Notes under the pieces: model-generated
Seen by the model: only the letters and a program-made list of their open reading frames with translations
What the model was told of the DNA's origin: nothing
The model's database searches: none
Position numbers and translations under genes: made by a program
Assembly (NCBI GenBank): GCA_024195585.1
Contig: SWBL01000011.1
Coordinates: 186,001 to 250,000 of the forward strand
Direction: 5' to 3'
DNA length: 64,000 nt
DNA from: Aureobasidium sp. EXF-3400
Taxonomy: Eukaryota > Ascomycota > Dothideomycetes > Dothideales > Saccotheciaceae
In this document: piece after piece, positions 1 to 8,795 of the stretch
Layout: each line of letters starts with the position of its first letter
Numbering within the stretch: position 1 is the first letter of the stretch

Positions 1-24
1 TGTTCGGCTTAGCTTTCCGAAGTC

Positions 25-702
25 ATGTTCGGCTTTTGGGATGACCTCGACCCTTCCCTTCCCATTCCTTGCATACTCGCAATAGTGCTCCAGACACCGA
101 TGTCGTCCTTATACTTCTTCTGGACTCTCGTGTCCTCTACTCTACAAGACGTTGAGCCTCAAACCGATCACGAGCATCTTCACACCACGCTTGGTAATTT
201 TCTGTCTCGTGGACAAATCATAGTCGAAGATATGCCTGCGTTGTCCCTTCTCCTGGAGATTGAGTGCTCGACTGAAGCACTGCATTTACTCATTTGGGCT
301 GCTAGAACAGGTCTGTCGTCGGTGCTCTGTTGCCTTTTGCTGTGCAACCTCAGCGGATTCCATGCACGAAATTATAGCTATAGTCTCTTGGCCATTGCTG
401 TATTGGGACTGTATCATTCCGCTGAAGACCTGGGTTCATCTGCGATTATATGTGCTGCAGACTTCGGTCGTTTCCTGACTGTTTTACTCTTGGCCTCAAT
501 CATCATCTATCGCGATAGACATATCCAGCATAGCTTCTTCAAGTCTTTTTGCTCTGACATGATTCTTATTGTCACTTTTCAATTGGCATGCCGAGACGCA
601 AATTGGACCATAGTCGGACTTTTGAATTATGCCTGCGAGATCCTGGATGTATGGCATCAGTTGGGCGACGAGAGCAAGGGCATAGTATGTCCAAGAAGCT
701 GA
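25..702 (+). CDS. Unrecognised open frame, possible membrane protein
   Basis: A 225-codon open frame starting with ATG. The product is rich in Leu, Ile and Cys and has several hydrophobic stretches (around residues 93-108, 118-130 and 150-160), so a membrane protein is conceivable. I recognise no family and no motif. It lies just upstream of other coding-like segments on the same strand (984-2020) and could be an exon of the same gene, but I found no splice pair that joins them in frame. The window starts only 24 bases upstream, so the true 5' end may lie outside. A chance open frame cannot be excluded. Confidence 0.2.
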   Translation: MFGFWDDLDPSLPIPCILAIVLQTPMSSLYFFWTLVSSTLQDVEPQTDHEHLHTTLGNFLSRGQIIVEDMPALSLLLEIECSTEALHLLIWAARTGLSSVLCCLLLCNLSGFHARNYSYSLLAIAVLGLYHSAEDLGSSAIICAADFGRFLTVLLLASIIIYRDRHIQHSFFKSFCSDMILIVTFQLACRDANWTIVGLLNYACEILDVWHQLGDESKGIVCPRS

Positions 703-983
703 TCGGAAGGAAGATATATGTAGCTAATCCTTCCAGGCTTCGAACCTCACTGCAAACTTCGTTCGACTTGTGTCTCGATGCTTTGTGTGTTTGAGCGTGG
801 TCTTTTTGATTGGTCACTCTACTTATCCTTCTTCTGAGCTCGCTGCTGGTGGCAATTGGAATTTGCGATTTTTGCCGGCACCCACCCGCGGTTCCTTCGT
901 GGACAAGAATCGAGATTCGCAGTCAACAGTGATCTGCTACCAAGGTATGTCTGACGGTACCGAACGGCTGCACGCAGACTGAG

Positions 984-2020
984 TTCTTTACAAGATATGC
1001 ACTCGCACCAGGCACACCCCAGAGTCTATACCTGCAAGGAGCCGGCTTCCTCTATACAGACAGTTGGACACGGGATGAAGCGATGCGATTATATCGACCA
1101 CTCGATGAGACAGAGTCTTTGCGTGACACGGCGTCAAGAGTGATTCTCAGAGACTCGATCAGGTATACCGGTAAGTCGCCCGAGATCTTCATGTATGATT
1201 AAGTCTGATGTCCAACCAACAGCGCCCTGGACATTCCATCGTATACCAACATACAAGGATGCTCGCGATCACCTTCAACACAATGGCCTTATTCATGTGC
1301 GTAGCGAAGCAATTGGAAAATACCTAGCGGTCGAGGTGGGTATAACAAGTATCATCGACCGCTTGGGATCTGCTAGTAGTAGAGTCGATAGGGACCACGA
1401 TGGCACTCGATGAACAGTCAGGTAAACACATATATTCTTCTTTTGAATAATGAGGACTGTTAAAATTTGAAAGCACAATGTTAGAGGCTAACACGTCCTC
1501 GACATGGGCTTTGGAGTATGCTCCTGTGAGTTCCCAGAAGTTTCGGCTGTGGAACACGGCTTCAAATTGTTACCTATCCACGTCCTACCGCTCTTTCCGG
1601 ACTGGGACGGAATATACTGCTCTGTGAGTCGAGACTCAACTCACACTCCAAAACCCATTACTGACCACCTGGCAGTAAAACATTCCGCCGAAACTATGAA
1701 TCCCTGCAAGACACACCTGTATTTCTGCTAGACCACGAACACTTTTCAAGGACGAGTACGCGGTTTTCGAGCTGTGCAGCAAGCTCGTTGGTGTTTTTCT
1801 ACTTGATCCGAGCAGTTTTGCGCAAACGTGGAATTCTCAAACACAGTCCGTGTGGCAGGAGAGATACGAGGGCACAAATACTGTCGTCGCTCGGTCTGAG
1901 CTTGATGACGACGTCGACTGTCTGGAGTTTGGCTCTTGGGAAAGCCGATTTTTCGTTGTATACTGCTTGCTTGCTTGCTTGCTTCTTCTCTTGATGCAGC
2001 CTATTCTTGTTCAGCCGTAA
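984..2020 (+). pseudogene. Unrecognised spliced gene, probably frameshifted
   Basis: Several segments read like protein and are separated by plausible short introns. The first runs from 984, in the frame beginning Phe-Phe-Thr-Arg-Tyr, to a donor near 1171. It resumes at CGCCCTGG near 1222 and continues to about 1335. A third segment near 1501-1633 leads to a GTGAGT donor; a CAG acceptor near 1674 resumes it in frame with Lys-Thr-Phe-Arg-Arg-Asn-Tyr. Around 1743-1747 the coding signal moves to another frame at a CTTTTC run. The new frame, Phe-Lys-Asp-Glu-Tyr onward, is well formed and ends at TAA 2018-2020 after a Leu/Cys-rich hydrophobic stretch encoded by GCTT repeats. I recognise no family. 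Reading: a decaying gene or one carrying a one-base sequence error. Confidence 0.35.
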
Positions 2021-2519
2021 TTGGCCTCATCACCACGTCGGAGGCTTCTCCGACTCCAACTGATGGCAATGAGAAGGGGTAGTCCTGGCTGCGCTTTGGT
2101 TATGTCAGAACTTTCATACTCAAAGAGTTGTGTCCCCAATAGCTGTAACAAGGAATGAAGCGGCTTTGTATTTCTCACACGAGCCCGAGCTCAGTTCAAG
2201 ATGATTCACAGGGTTTCGATGCCTATCCATGTCTTGCTGTTCTCCATTATCAGAGTTCTAGATACCAAGCACAGCATTTGCGGTACTGGTAAGAATGGCA
2301 CCTGGAGCCACGGAACGAGGGTCAAAGTGGCCAGCCATGCGAGAATTGGTCGTCCGAACAACGCTATAGTGATTAACATATTTTGATTCAAGACTTTGGT
2401 CCCAGATATTGCATGCAAAAAAAGATGTTGTGAAACAGGACAGTCACCTAGTGCAGGAGAAAGGGTATGAAAATGATTTGGCAGCGAAACAGTGGTATCA
2501 TAAAGCACATGCCGGGTAT
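2021..2519. other. Intergenic, nothing recognised
   Basis: This lies between the 3' end of the unrecognised gene and the stop of the minus-strand GH43 gene. Only short overlapping frames occur. The stretch presumably contains both 3' untranslated regions. Confidence 0.5.
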
Positions 2520-3488
2520 CTAAACGTGAATGTCACCCTTCTCATCGTAGAAGATTTCTCTCGCCTTGACGCAACGCAAGTGGTTCTTGCCTCCTGACAG
2601 CGACGAGTCGTGGTAGAAGAGGTACCATTTCCCGTTGAACTCGACGATGGAGTGGTGAGTGGTCCAGCCGACTACAGGCTCCAGGATAGTACCACGCTGA
2701 GTGAAAGGACCATAAGGACTGTCGCCAACAGCATATGCCAACAGATGCGAGTCACCAGTCGAGTAGGAGAAGTAGTACTTGCCGTTGTACTTGTGCATCC
2801 ATGCGGCCTCGAAGAATCTTCTCTTGTGGTCGTCGGCCTGGATGGGCTTGCCAGACTCATCTACAATCAGAGCCTCACGAGGAGTCTCGGCAAACTCAAG
2901 CATGTCGTCGGACATCTTGGCGACACGAGGGCCTTGTGCTGCGACACCCTCGCCGGTCAACTCTTGTGGACCGCTCCAAGCAGCATCAAAGTGTCCCTCC
3001 TTTTGCCAGCACTGCAATTGACCGCCCCAAAGACCGCCGAAGTAGAGGTAGGCTGAGCCGTCGGTGTCGACGAAGCAAGCAGGATCGATACTGTAGCTGC
3101 CCTTGATGTAGTTTGGTTGAGGTGCGAAAGGGCCCTCAGGCTTGTCCGAGACAGCGACACCGCAGCGGAAGATACCCTCCTTGTCGCGAGCAGGGAAGTA
3201 GAGGTAGTATTTACCGTCCTTGGTAGCGGCGTCGGGAGCCCACAGCTGCTTCGAGACCCATGGAACATCCTCCTGCTTGAGGACTACACCATGATCTGTG
3301 ACAGGGCCGTCGAGCGAGTCTAGCGAGAAGACGTGGTAGTCATTCATGTCGTACTGGTCGCCATTGTCGTTGTCTTCAATGTCTGTCTCGCGATCGTGTG
3401 ATGGGTAGATATAGATCTTGCCGTTGAAGGCATGGGCCGAAGGGTCAGCGGTATAGAGGTGGGTGATGAGAGGTTTCTTGTCCGACAT
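2520..3488 (-). CDS. Glycoside hydrolase family 43 protein, intracellular
   Basis: Single-exon gene of 322 residues. The five-bladed beta-propeller GH43 family contains arabinofuranosidases, xylosidases and related enzymes that cleave hemicellulose side chains or oligosaccharides. The expected acidic triad is visible: Asp15 in TADPSAH as general base, Asp135 in YSIDPAC as pKa modulator, and Glu227 in RRFFEAAW as general acid. The propeller signatures LWAPD (83-87) and HHSIVEF near the C-terminus are also present. There is no signal peptide; the protein starts MSDKKPLITH, so it probably acts in the cytoplasm on imported oligosaccharides. Length fits a single catalytic domain with no carbohydrate-binding module. 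The exact substrate cannot be assigned from sequence. A minus-strand TATAAA lies about 70 bases upstream of the ATG. Confidence 0.9.
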   Translation of the reverse strand: MSDKKPLITHLYTADPSAHAFNGKIYIYPSHDRETDIEDNDNGDQYDMNDYHVFSLDSLDGPVTDHGVVLKQEDVPWVSKQLWAPDAATKDGKYYLYFPARDKEGIFRCGVAVSDKPEGPFAPQPNYIKGSYSIDPACFVDTDGSAYLYFGGLWGGQLQCWQKEGHFDAAWSGPQELTGEGVAAQGPRVAKMSDDMLEFAETPREALIVDESGKPIQADDHKRRFFEAAWMHKYNGKYYFSYSTGDSHLLAYAVGDSPYGPFTQRGTILEPVVGWTTHHSIVEFNGKWYLFYHDSSLSGGKNHLRCVKAREIFYDEKGDIHV

Positions 3489-4241
3489 GATGAAAGTGAT
3501 CTAGAGAATGAGATCAGAATAGAAGTGGTTCGCGACCTACCTGAGGATCGGCAGCAGTGTTTATAAAGTGGCAGGGATGAAGAGCAATCTCCACGCTGTT
3601 TAGCCTGCCTTTCGCCTGTACAGGCTGTGTTTGGAAACGACCCTCAAACTCTTGGAAGCTGCCATGTGGCTTGCAAAGGGAAAGTGCACTTTAGCCTAAA
3701 AAGGCAGGTTCAGGAAGAGGAAGGTGGAATGAGGGGCATCGTGGGGCCCCACCAGTCTTGGCGCTTGCCGCAACCACATTCCGACCTTGTCGACTTCCTT
3801 TCTTCAATAAGCAATCTGGCTGATGGTCCTTGCCTGATGTTGATCCGGTTTCAGCTTCGCGCAGAAGTCGGGTTAGCATCTGATCAAGCGCTGAACTAGC
3901 GAGTACTCCTTCCGCTTGTGCGAACAATTCATCACGTCTGTAGCCATGAAAACGATAATCACATAGAAACAATTTGAGTGAAAGCTGGATCACCATGGTC
4001 CTCAGAGTCGACATCACATCTTGAAGACATATGCTTTTGCGAGACGGGGTCAGTGAAGGTGCATGACTTCGACTCCCGTCTCGCTTTTCACGGACCCCTT
4101 ACTTCTGTTCGAAAGGCTACCAAAAATTGTGCCTCGCTTTACAAACACCGCATTCGCCAGCCGTCAGGCTCCATCTTCTGCGCCTGCATTGCCCGCACTC
4201 TCCTCATCGTGTCACAATTCGAAAATCTACCAACGCTCATC
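3489..4241. other. Divergent intergenic region
   Basis: This separates the GH43 gene (minus) from the first F-box-like copy (plus) and must hold both promoters. Apart from the minus-strand TATA box and the possible GH43 5' UTR intron, I see no gene. Confidence 0.5.
3560..3565 (-). promoter_or_regulatory. TATA box of the GH43 gene
   Basis: TATAAA on the minus strand, about 72 bases upstream of the GH43 start codon at 3488. A possible 40-nt 5' UTR intron (GTAGGT at 3540, CTCTAG ending at 3501) lies between them, which would place the box closer to a transcription start. Confidence 0.4.
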
Positions 4242-5558
4242 ATGGCGCGCACACCTCCTTTCTCATCGTTGCCCTACGAGATTGTCTCTCGAATCTGTCG
4301 GCAACCTGATCTGGACAAGAATGATATGATCGCCCTACGCCTCACTTGCAAATCTTATGGGGTTCACGACGCAGCAACTAGATCATTTGGCAAACTCTTT
4401 GAGGACATCACAGTTCTATTCTCCGAGCACAGCTTCAATATGCTTATCAACATCTGCAAACATCCAGTTTTCAGTCACTGTATCAGAAGTGTCAAGCTGT
4501 CTTCAATCCGCTGCAACAAGCACGAAAGACTCCACTCGACTATAAATTTACTAGGGTTGGGAGACCTACTCAGCAATCACCCAGCAGGGCTTGACGCCCG
4601 ATTGCAAGCTTTGGACAAGCTTTCGGCTCGCATTCGTTCCTACACTTTACGCACTCGGCATGAGAGTGATCTTTCTCGCAGCAACAAGCCTGTTGAGCTT
4701 TTGACCCTAGCTTTTAAGTGCTTATCTCGGTCGGGCGATCGCATTGCTCTCGGAATCGCTATCGATGAGACCAACGGTCTGGGATGAGGCAGAGTCCTGT
4801 GTGCGAAGGACATTTTCAGCAATATGTGGTACAACGCAATCTACAGTACACTCGAAGTCCTTGCCACCGCGGTTTCCGATGCCAACTACTCATTTGGCAA
4901 GCTCAACATTGACGGCAGAGCCATGGATCCGTTGAATCTAACGTCGTTCCGTCGAAGAATCGTTGATCCAACCATACTTACGATGTTCTCGCACGTTGAA
5001 GAATTAGACCTCCAAGCCTTTTGTTCCCATCAACTGAAATCCGACCACGATCTTGCCAGCCTTGTGGCGGAAGTTCTTTCCAAACCCACGCAAATCAAAG
5101 TGCTTCGCGTGTTGGGTGCTGATACTCCAGGCTGGAGGTGGTCGGCTTACAACCTGAGTGGTCTGCGATGCATTTCTCCCGCGCGTTCACTGTTCCTCGA
5201 AAGTCTCTCTCTCATTGGGATTGAAACTACAACATCACTGCTTCGAACGCTGCTAGCTGGAGTACAACAAACACTTCGCTATTTGAGTATTGACAAGTGC
5301 CAGACAAGAAACGACACATTGCAGCCTGTCATTGTCTTAATCAAAGATCATCTCGCAGAGCTTGATGAGTTGCACATTACGCATGTTTCGGTAATCTCGC
5401 AACCTGAAGATATATTCCGTTGGTGGGACGGCGAGCCAAAGGATGAATACGAGAGCGGTCTCCTTGCTTGCATCGACGCGTATGGCCAGGAAAATATACA
5501 ATCTAGCTTGGCGGAAGTGCTCTTGGGCTACGAAAATCGTCCCGCCGTCATGCCCTAG
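4242..5558 (+). pseudogene. F-box-like protein copy with one in-frame TGA
   Basis: The frame from ATG 4242 to TAG 5556-5558 is open except for a single TGA at 4785-4787. The first 181 codons hold an F-box-like N-terminus: SLPYEIVSRI (residues 7-16), then ALRLTCKSY and FGKLF. The 257 codons after the stop remain in the same frame and match the second half of the intact neighbour at 6452-7651, including a leucine-rich region. In the neighbour the aligned position reads Gly-Arg-Arg, so the stop most simply arose from an Arg codon (CGA to TGA). The only GT before the stop (4777) with nearby AG sites gives introns of 43 or 70 nt, neither of which keeps the frame. The family resembles fungal F-box proteins that recruit substrates to SCF ubiquitin ligases. 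A functional truncated 181-residue product remains possible. Confidence 0.75.
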
Positions 5559-6451
5559 TCGTAGCGCGATCAAAGATAGAGAATGGGCAAAGCAGACGCA
5601 GGCAGATGGTGCGACAAATGGTCAGAACTCAGATTTGCTAGTTATGAGGTTCAAAAAGAAAGATACAACACTGTGTCTCCGCTAGATTTTCTCTTAGACA
5701 AGCCTTCCAAGTTCTCGTGAGTATTTGCATGAAGCACAATGACTTTTAGGAGATCACGTCCTATCCAATTCCAACTCAATATTTGGTTCATGGTTCTGTG
5801 ATTTGATTTGAGTATGTTGACAGCCATAATCGTCGGCATCTGAGCAACGCGCAAACCTCCGGCTGTCTTCCTGCCAGTGATTATTGACCGCGTGTAGCAT
5901 TATTTCTCACTACTTCTACTCACTGTGAACCCTCTGTACGCTCTGTAGAATAAGACGCGCACGCTCACCCTCGGTTGACCACGGTCTATTTCCGCTTTCA
6001 CGATCACAACACAACTCGAGTCTTTTCTCGCGCAGATTAAATCTCATCACTCTTAGCTTCCAGCCTTTCAATATAAGACAAAAGCTCGTCAAGCTTCTTT
6101 ACACCTTGGCAACAGCTCATCGCAGACATCTTTCAAGGCAAGCGCTTCACGACAACGTCATGTCTGGCTGGCAGGCACATCAACCGTCAAGCGGAAGGAA
6201 GCTCTTTGGTCAAGTCTGTTGAAAACGCACTTCACAGCTTCCGCTTTCGCCATCACAAGACAACCCCGTTTCGTCCTCACTCCGAAGACAAGCGCAACGC
6301 CTCCTCTTTTTTTCGCAGTCATCATCGCGTAATGAATCTCCAAATTCCCGCCGTCCTCGACAACAGCTCATCTTGATCAACAATCAGTGTTCGCTTGAAT
6401 CCTCTTCACATCGTCTCTGGGCAGCAACTGACTTCACCACAGACAGCAATC
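5559..6451. other. Intergenic between F-box-like copies
   Basis: It holds the 3' end of the broken copy and the promoter of the intact copy. Pyrimidine-rich tracts occur near the 3' side (6240-6320). No further gene was recognised. Confidence 0.5.
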
Positions 6452-7651
6452 ATGGATCCGCCAGCTTCGTTTCCTTCGCTACCTCCAGAGCTAGTGTCCA
6501 GGATCTGCAGCGACCCCGGTCTCAAGAAGGAGGATCTCATCGCTCTGCGTTTCACCAGCAAAAGTGGACACATTCACGCGTCGGCTACCAAAGCTTTCGG
6601 CAAACTCTGCTTCACCCAAGTTCCACTTCTTTACACCGAGTACAGCCTGGAGACTTTTCTCAAGATCTGTGGCCATTCTGTCTTCGGACCTGGCATTCGC
6701 ACGGTCGAGCTCTCGTGTACCCGTTTTGACGTAGGTTCTTTCGGTCCATTCATAAAGGACTTGGTAGACTGCGACTACATGCTGAAAGACCTTGTGGATG
6801 AAATCCAACTCCTTTCTGCGAGATGTGACGCTGAGGGTCTCTTCGATGTCTCTCGTGCTAGGGCCCTGCTCGAAAGAGCATTCGCTCACCTCGCCAATTC
6901 AGATCACAGCTTGGCAATTCGCGTCTCAACATGGGAGAACATAGCAATCGGTCGCAGACGAATCATCCAGAAGAATTTCGAGAGCCCAGGTTTTTATGCA
7001 GACGTGCCTTCAGCTCTAGCCCTTCTTCTGGAATCAGCAAAGCAAAGTGGTTGCAAGACACCAAAGCTGGACATCAAAACCTGGTCATGCCGATTTTCTC
7101 ATGGCCGCGACCATGACTTATCCAATCTTATGCATTCGATCTCTGATGTCTCACTTGAGCTGAGTTTAAATCACCGGTCTGGACTCGACGAATATCGGGA
7201 TTTCATACTGTGGATGAAAGACCTACTGTCACACGCAACCAACATGAAGATTCTGGAAGCCCGTCGAATGGACTTCGATGAAAGATTTGACGGCGGTTTT
7301 GCACAGGTGATCTCGCAATTGCCTCTTGAAGAGCTACGGCTAGTCCACACAAGAATAACTGAAAAGGCCATGATCGATCTCTCCAGAAATCTAGGTTCAA
7401 CATTGCGTCGCCTAACCATTAGCTGCTGCGACATAAGCGGATCTTGGGGAGAGATCCTGGTTTCCATTCAGCAAAATTGTATCCAGCTGAACTACTTTTC
7501 CATCAGCGCCAAGGATCTATCTTGGTTGAGATACCCGACAAGGTACCGTACGTACGAAGGCACCACAGCTGTTCGTTTGGGGCTGGAGGAGCTGGTACAA
7601 GCAGAGCAACGTGAAGCTGAGTTTCTTGCTGATCAGAGCGATGAAGACTGA
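6452..7651 (+). CDS. F-box-like / leucine-rich protein, intact family member
   Basis: Single-exon gene of 399 residues. The start was placed at ATG 6452 because the N-terminus then aligns with the broken copy at 4242 (MDPPASFPSLPPELVSRI beside MARTPPFSSLPYEIVSRI). An in-frame ATG at 6395 would add 19 residues with no counterpart there. Residues 9-45 form the F-box-like segment (SLPPELVSRI, DLIALRFTSKS, AFGKLCF). The remainder looks like a degenerate leucine-rich region, for example LPLEELRLVHTRIT and STLRRLTISCCD around residues 290-330. F-box proteins bridge Skp1-Cul1 ligases to substrates; whether this divergent F-box still binds Skp1 is not shown. It is the only undamaged copy in a cluster of at least four. 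A small lineage-specific family is likely. Confidence 0.75.
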   Translation: MDPPASFPSLPPELVSRICSDPGLKKEDLIALRFTSKSGHIHASATKAFGKLCFTQVPLLYTEYSLETFLKICGHSVFGPGIRTVELSCTRFDVGSFGPFIKDLVDCDYMLKDLVDEIQLLSARCDAEGLFDVSRARALLERAFAHLANSDHSLAIRVSTWENIAIGRRRIIQKNFESPGFYADVPSALALLLESAKQSGCKTPKLDIKTWSCRFSHGRDHDLSNLMHSISDVSLELSLNHRSGLDEYRDFILWMKDLLSHATNMKILEARRMDFDERFDGGFAQVISQLPLEELRLVHTRITEKAMIDLSRNLGSTLRRLTISCCDISGSWGEILVSIQQNCIQLNYFSISAKDLSWLRYPTRYRTYEGTTAVRLGLEELVQAEQREAEFLADQSDED

Positions 7652-7978
7652 ATACTTTATCACAATAAAAATTTTGTACACAGGCTTGTCGAGGGGCGGT
7701 TTTAGAACGAGAAAGAAAAGTGACGGGGACCACAGGGGCACGGAAGAGCAAGGAGATGACATGACACATTAGCTGATAACTTAGCTCTCAGAGAACAATG
7801 ACGATTTATGCATGCTACACAGCATCTGTCTGGAAGATGTGGTGCCGATCAATGAGCACATGCCGCGAGCATGGATACAAGAACTTTCCTTCTCTGCATG
7901 TACTACAGCCCGGACACTCTCGTCGAGATCTGTCAGTACCCCGTATCTGGTTCCTCCATTGGCGAAGTGCAGCTCTTG
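7652..7978. other. Intergenic downstream of the intact F-box-like gene
   Basis: An AATAAA-type signal (CACAATAAAAATT) near 7660-7672 sits just after the stop codon and would serve 3' end formation. From about 7800 onward the sequence may grade into the degraded copy that follows, but I could not align it. Confidence 0.4.
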
Positions 7979-8260
7979 TGTGCTCGGTCCCGGGAAGATA
8001 CATTCGCAGGAGTTGTGGAAAGCATGCTAGACGGCTCCGAAGATTGACATGAATTTGTGCACAGCATTCAGAGAACCTCCGAGAAGTAGGACGTTGAGCA
8101 GTTTTGGTTCACGAGGAGACTTTGCTCAATGAAGCATTCGTTGAGCTTGCAAAGTCTGATCACGACATGATCTTCTTCGCATCTGTACATGAGCGAGCCT
8201 CATTTGGATCGAGCAAGGTCCATAGTTTGGAACTGGCTTCGGAGTACTGATACGCAGAAA
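7979..8260 (+). pseudogene. Degraded F-box-like family fragment 1
   Basis: Translation in shifting frames recovers family signatures interrupted by stops. One is TFAGVVESMLDG, followed by a stop and then HEFVHS. Another is LLNEAFVELAKSDHD, then ERASFGSSK, ending near a stop in a segment reading Glu-Tyr-stop-Tyr-Ala-Glu. These align with residues about 85-190 of the intact protein (ALLERAFAHLANSDHSLA). At DNA level the fragment is also similar to the next fragment about 310 bases downstream, so the two look like a tandem duplication. No functional product is expected. Confidence 0.65.
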
Positions 8261-8279
8261 TGTCCCCCCATCCACGAAG

Positions 8280-8795
8280 TCAAGCTCTCATGTGCTCGTT
8301 TCGTGAAGAAACTTTCGCAGAAGTTGTGGAGAGCATTCTGAAGGATTGCGGTGACCGCCATGACTTTGTGTAAGGTGTTTGGAGACTTTCTGAGAGATGT
8401 GATGCTGAGCAGTGAACTCGGGAGGATGCGGAAGCCCTACTCGATCAAGCTTTCTTTGAGCTTGCCGAGTCAGATCAGGATATTACCTTGTCAGTCCATA
8501 CAGACGAGCGAGGTTCACTCGGATCGAGCAAGCTCTTTTACCCAGAACTCGTTCCAGAATACTGGTACGCAGATATACTATCGACCCTAGATCTTCTCCT
8601 TCGAGCAGCGATAAGAAGTGGTTGCAAGATAAATCGCATCAATGTTAAGGCCAACACACTCTCACGTTTCGGCAACAAGGACGACGACGATTTGTCCGAT
8701 GTTATGGACTCGCTGACCACACTTGCAGTCGAGGTGAACGTGGTCGAAGGAGACGGAACAACGGACCTTACAGAAGCCATCGCGGTGGTGTGAAA
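8280..8795 (+). pseudogene. Degraded F-box-like family fragment 2
   Basis: It begins with IHEVKLSCARF, matching GIRTVELSCTRF of the intact gene, then TFAEVVESILKDCGD, then a stop within HDFV. It continues as RLSERCDAEQ, a further stop, and ALLDQAFFELAESDQD. A longer open part covers 8488-8793 (YWYADILSTLDLLLRAAIRSGCK), which matches the FYADVPSALALLLESAKQSGC segment of the intact copy. It ends at a TGA near 8791-8793. Further faint similarity (LKSIEHF) continues to about 8940. No intact product is expected, although the 101-codon open part could in principle be translated. Confidence 0.7.

Noticed and set aside
715..760. tRNA-like B-box sequence on the minus strand (GGTTCGAAGCC)
   Set aside because: No A-box or cloverleaf at the right distance.
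4777..4846. Intron that would remove the TGA in the first F-box-like copy
   Set aside because: The available GT..AG pairs give 43 or 70 nt, which shift the frame, and the paralogue aligns straight through the segment.
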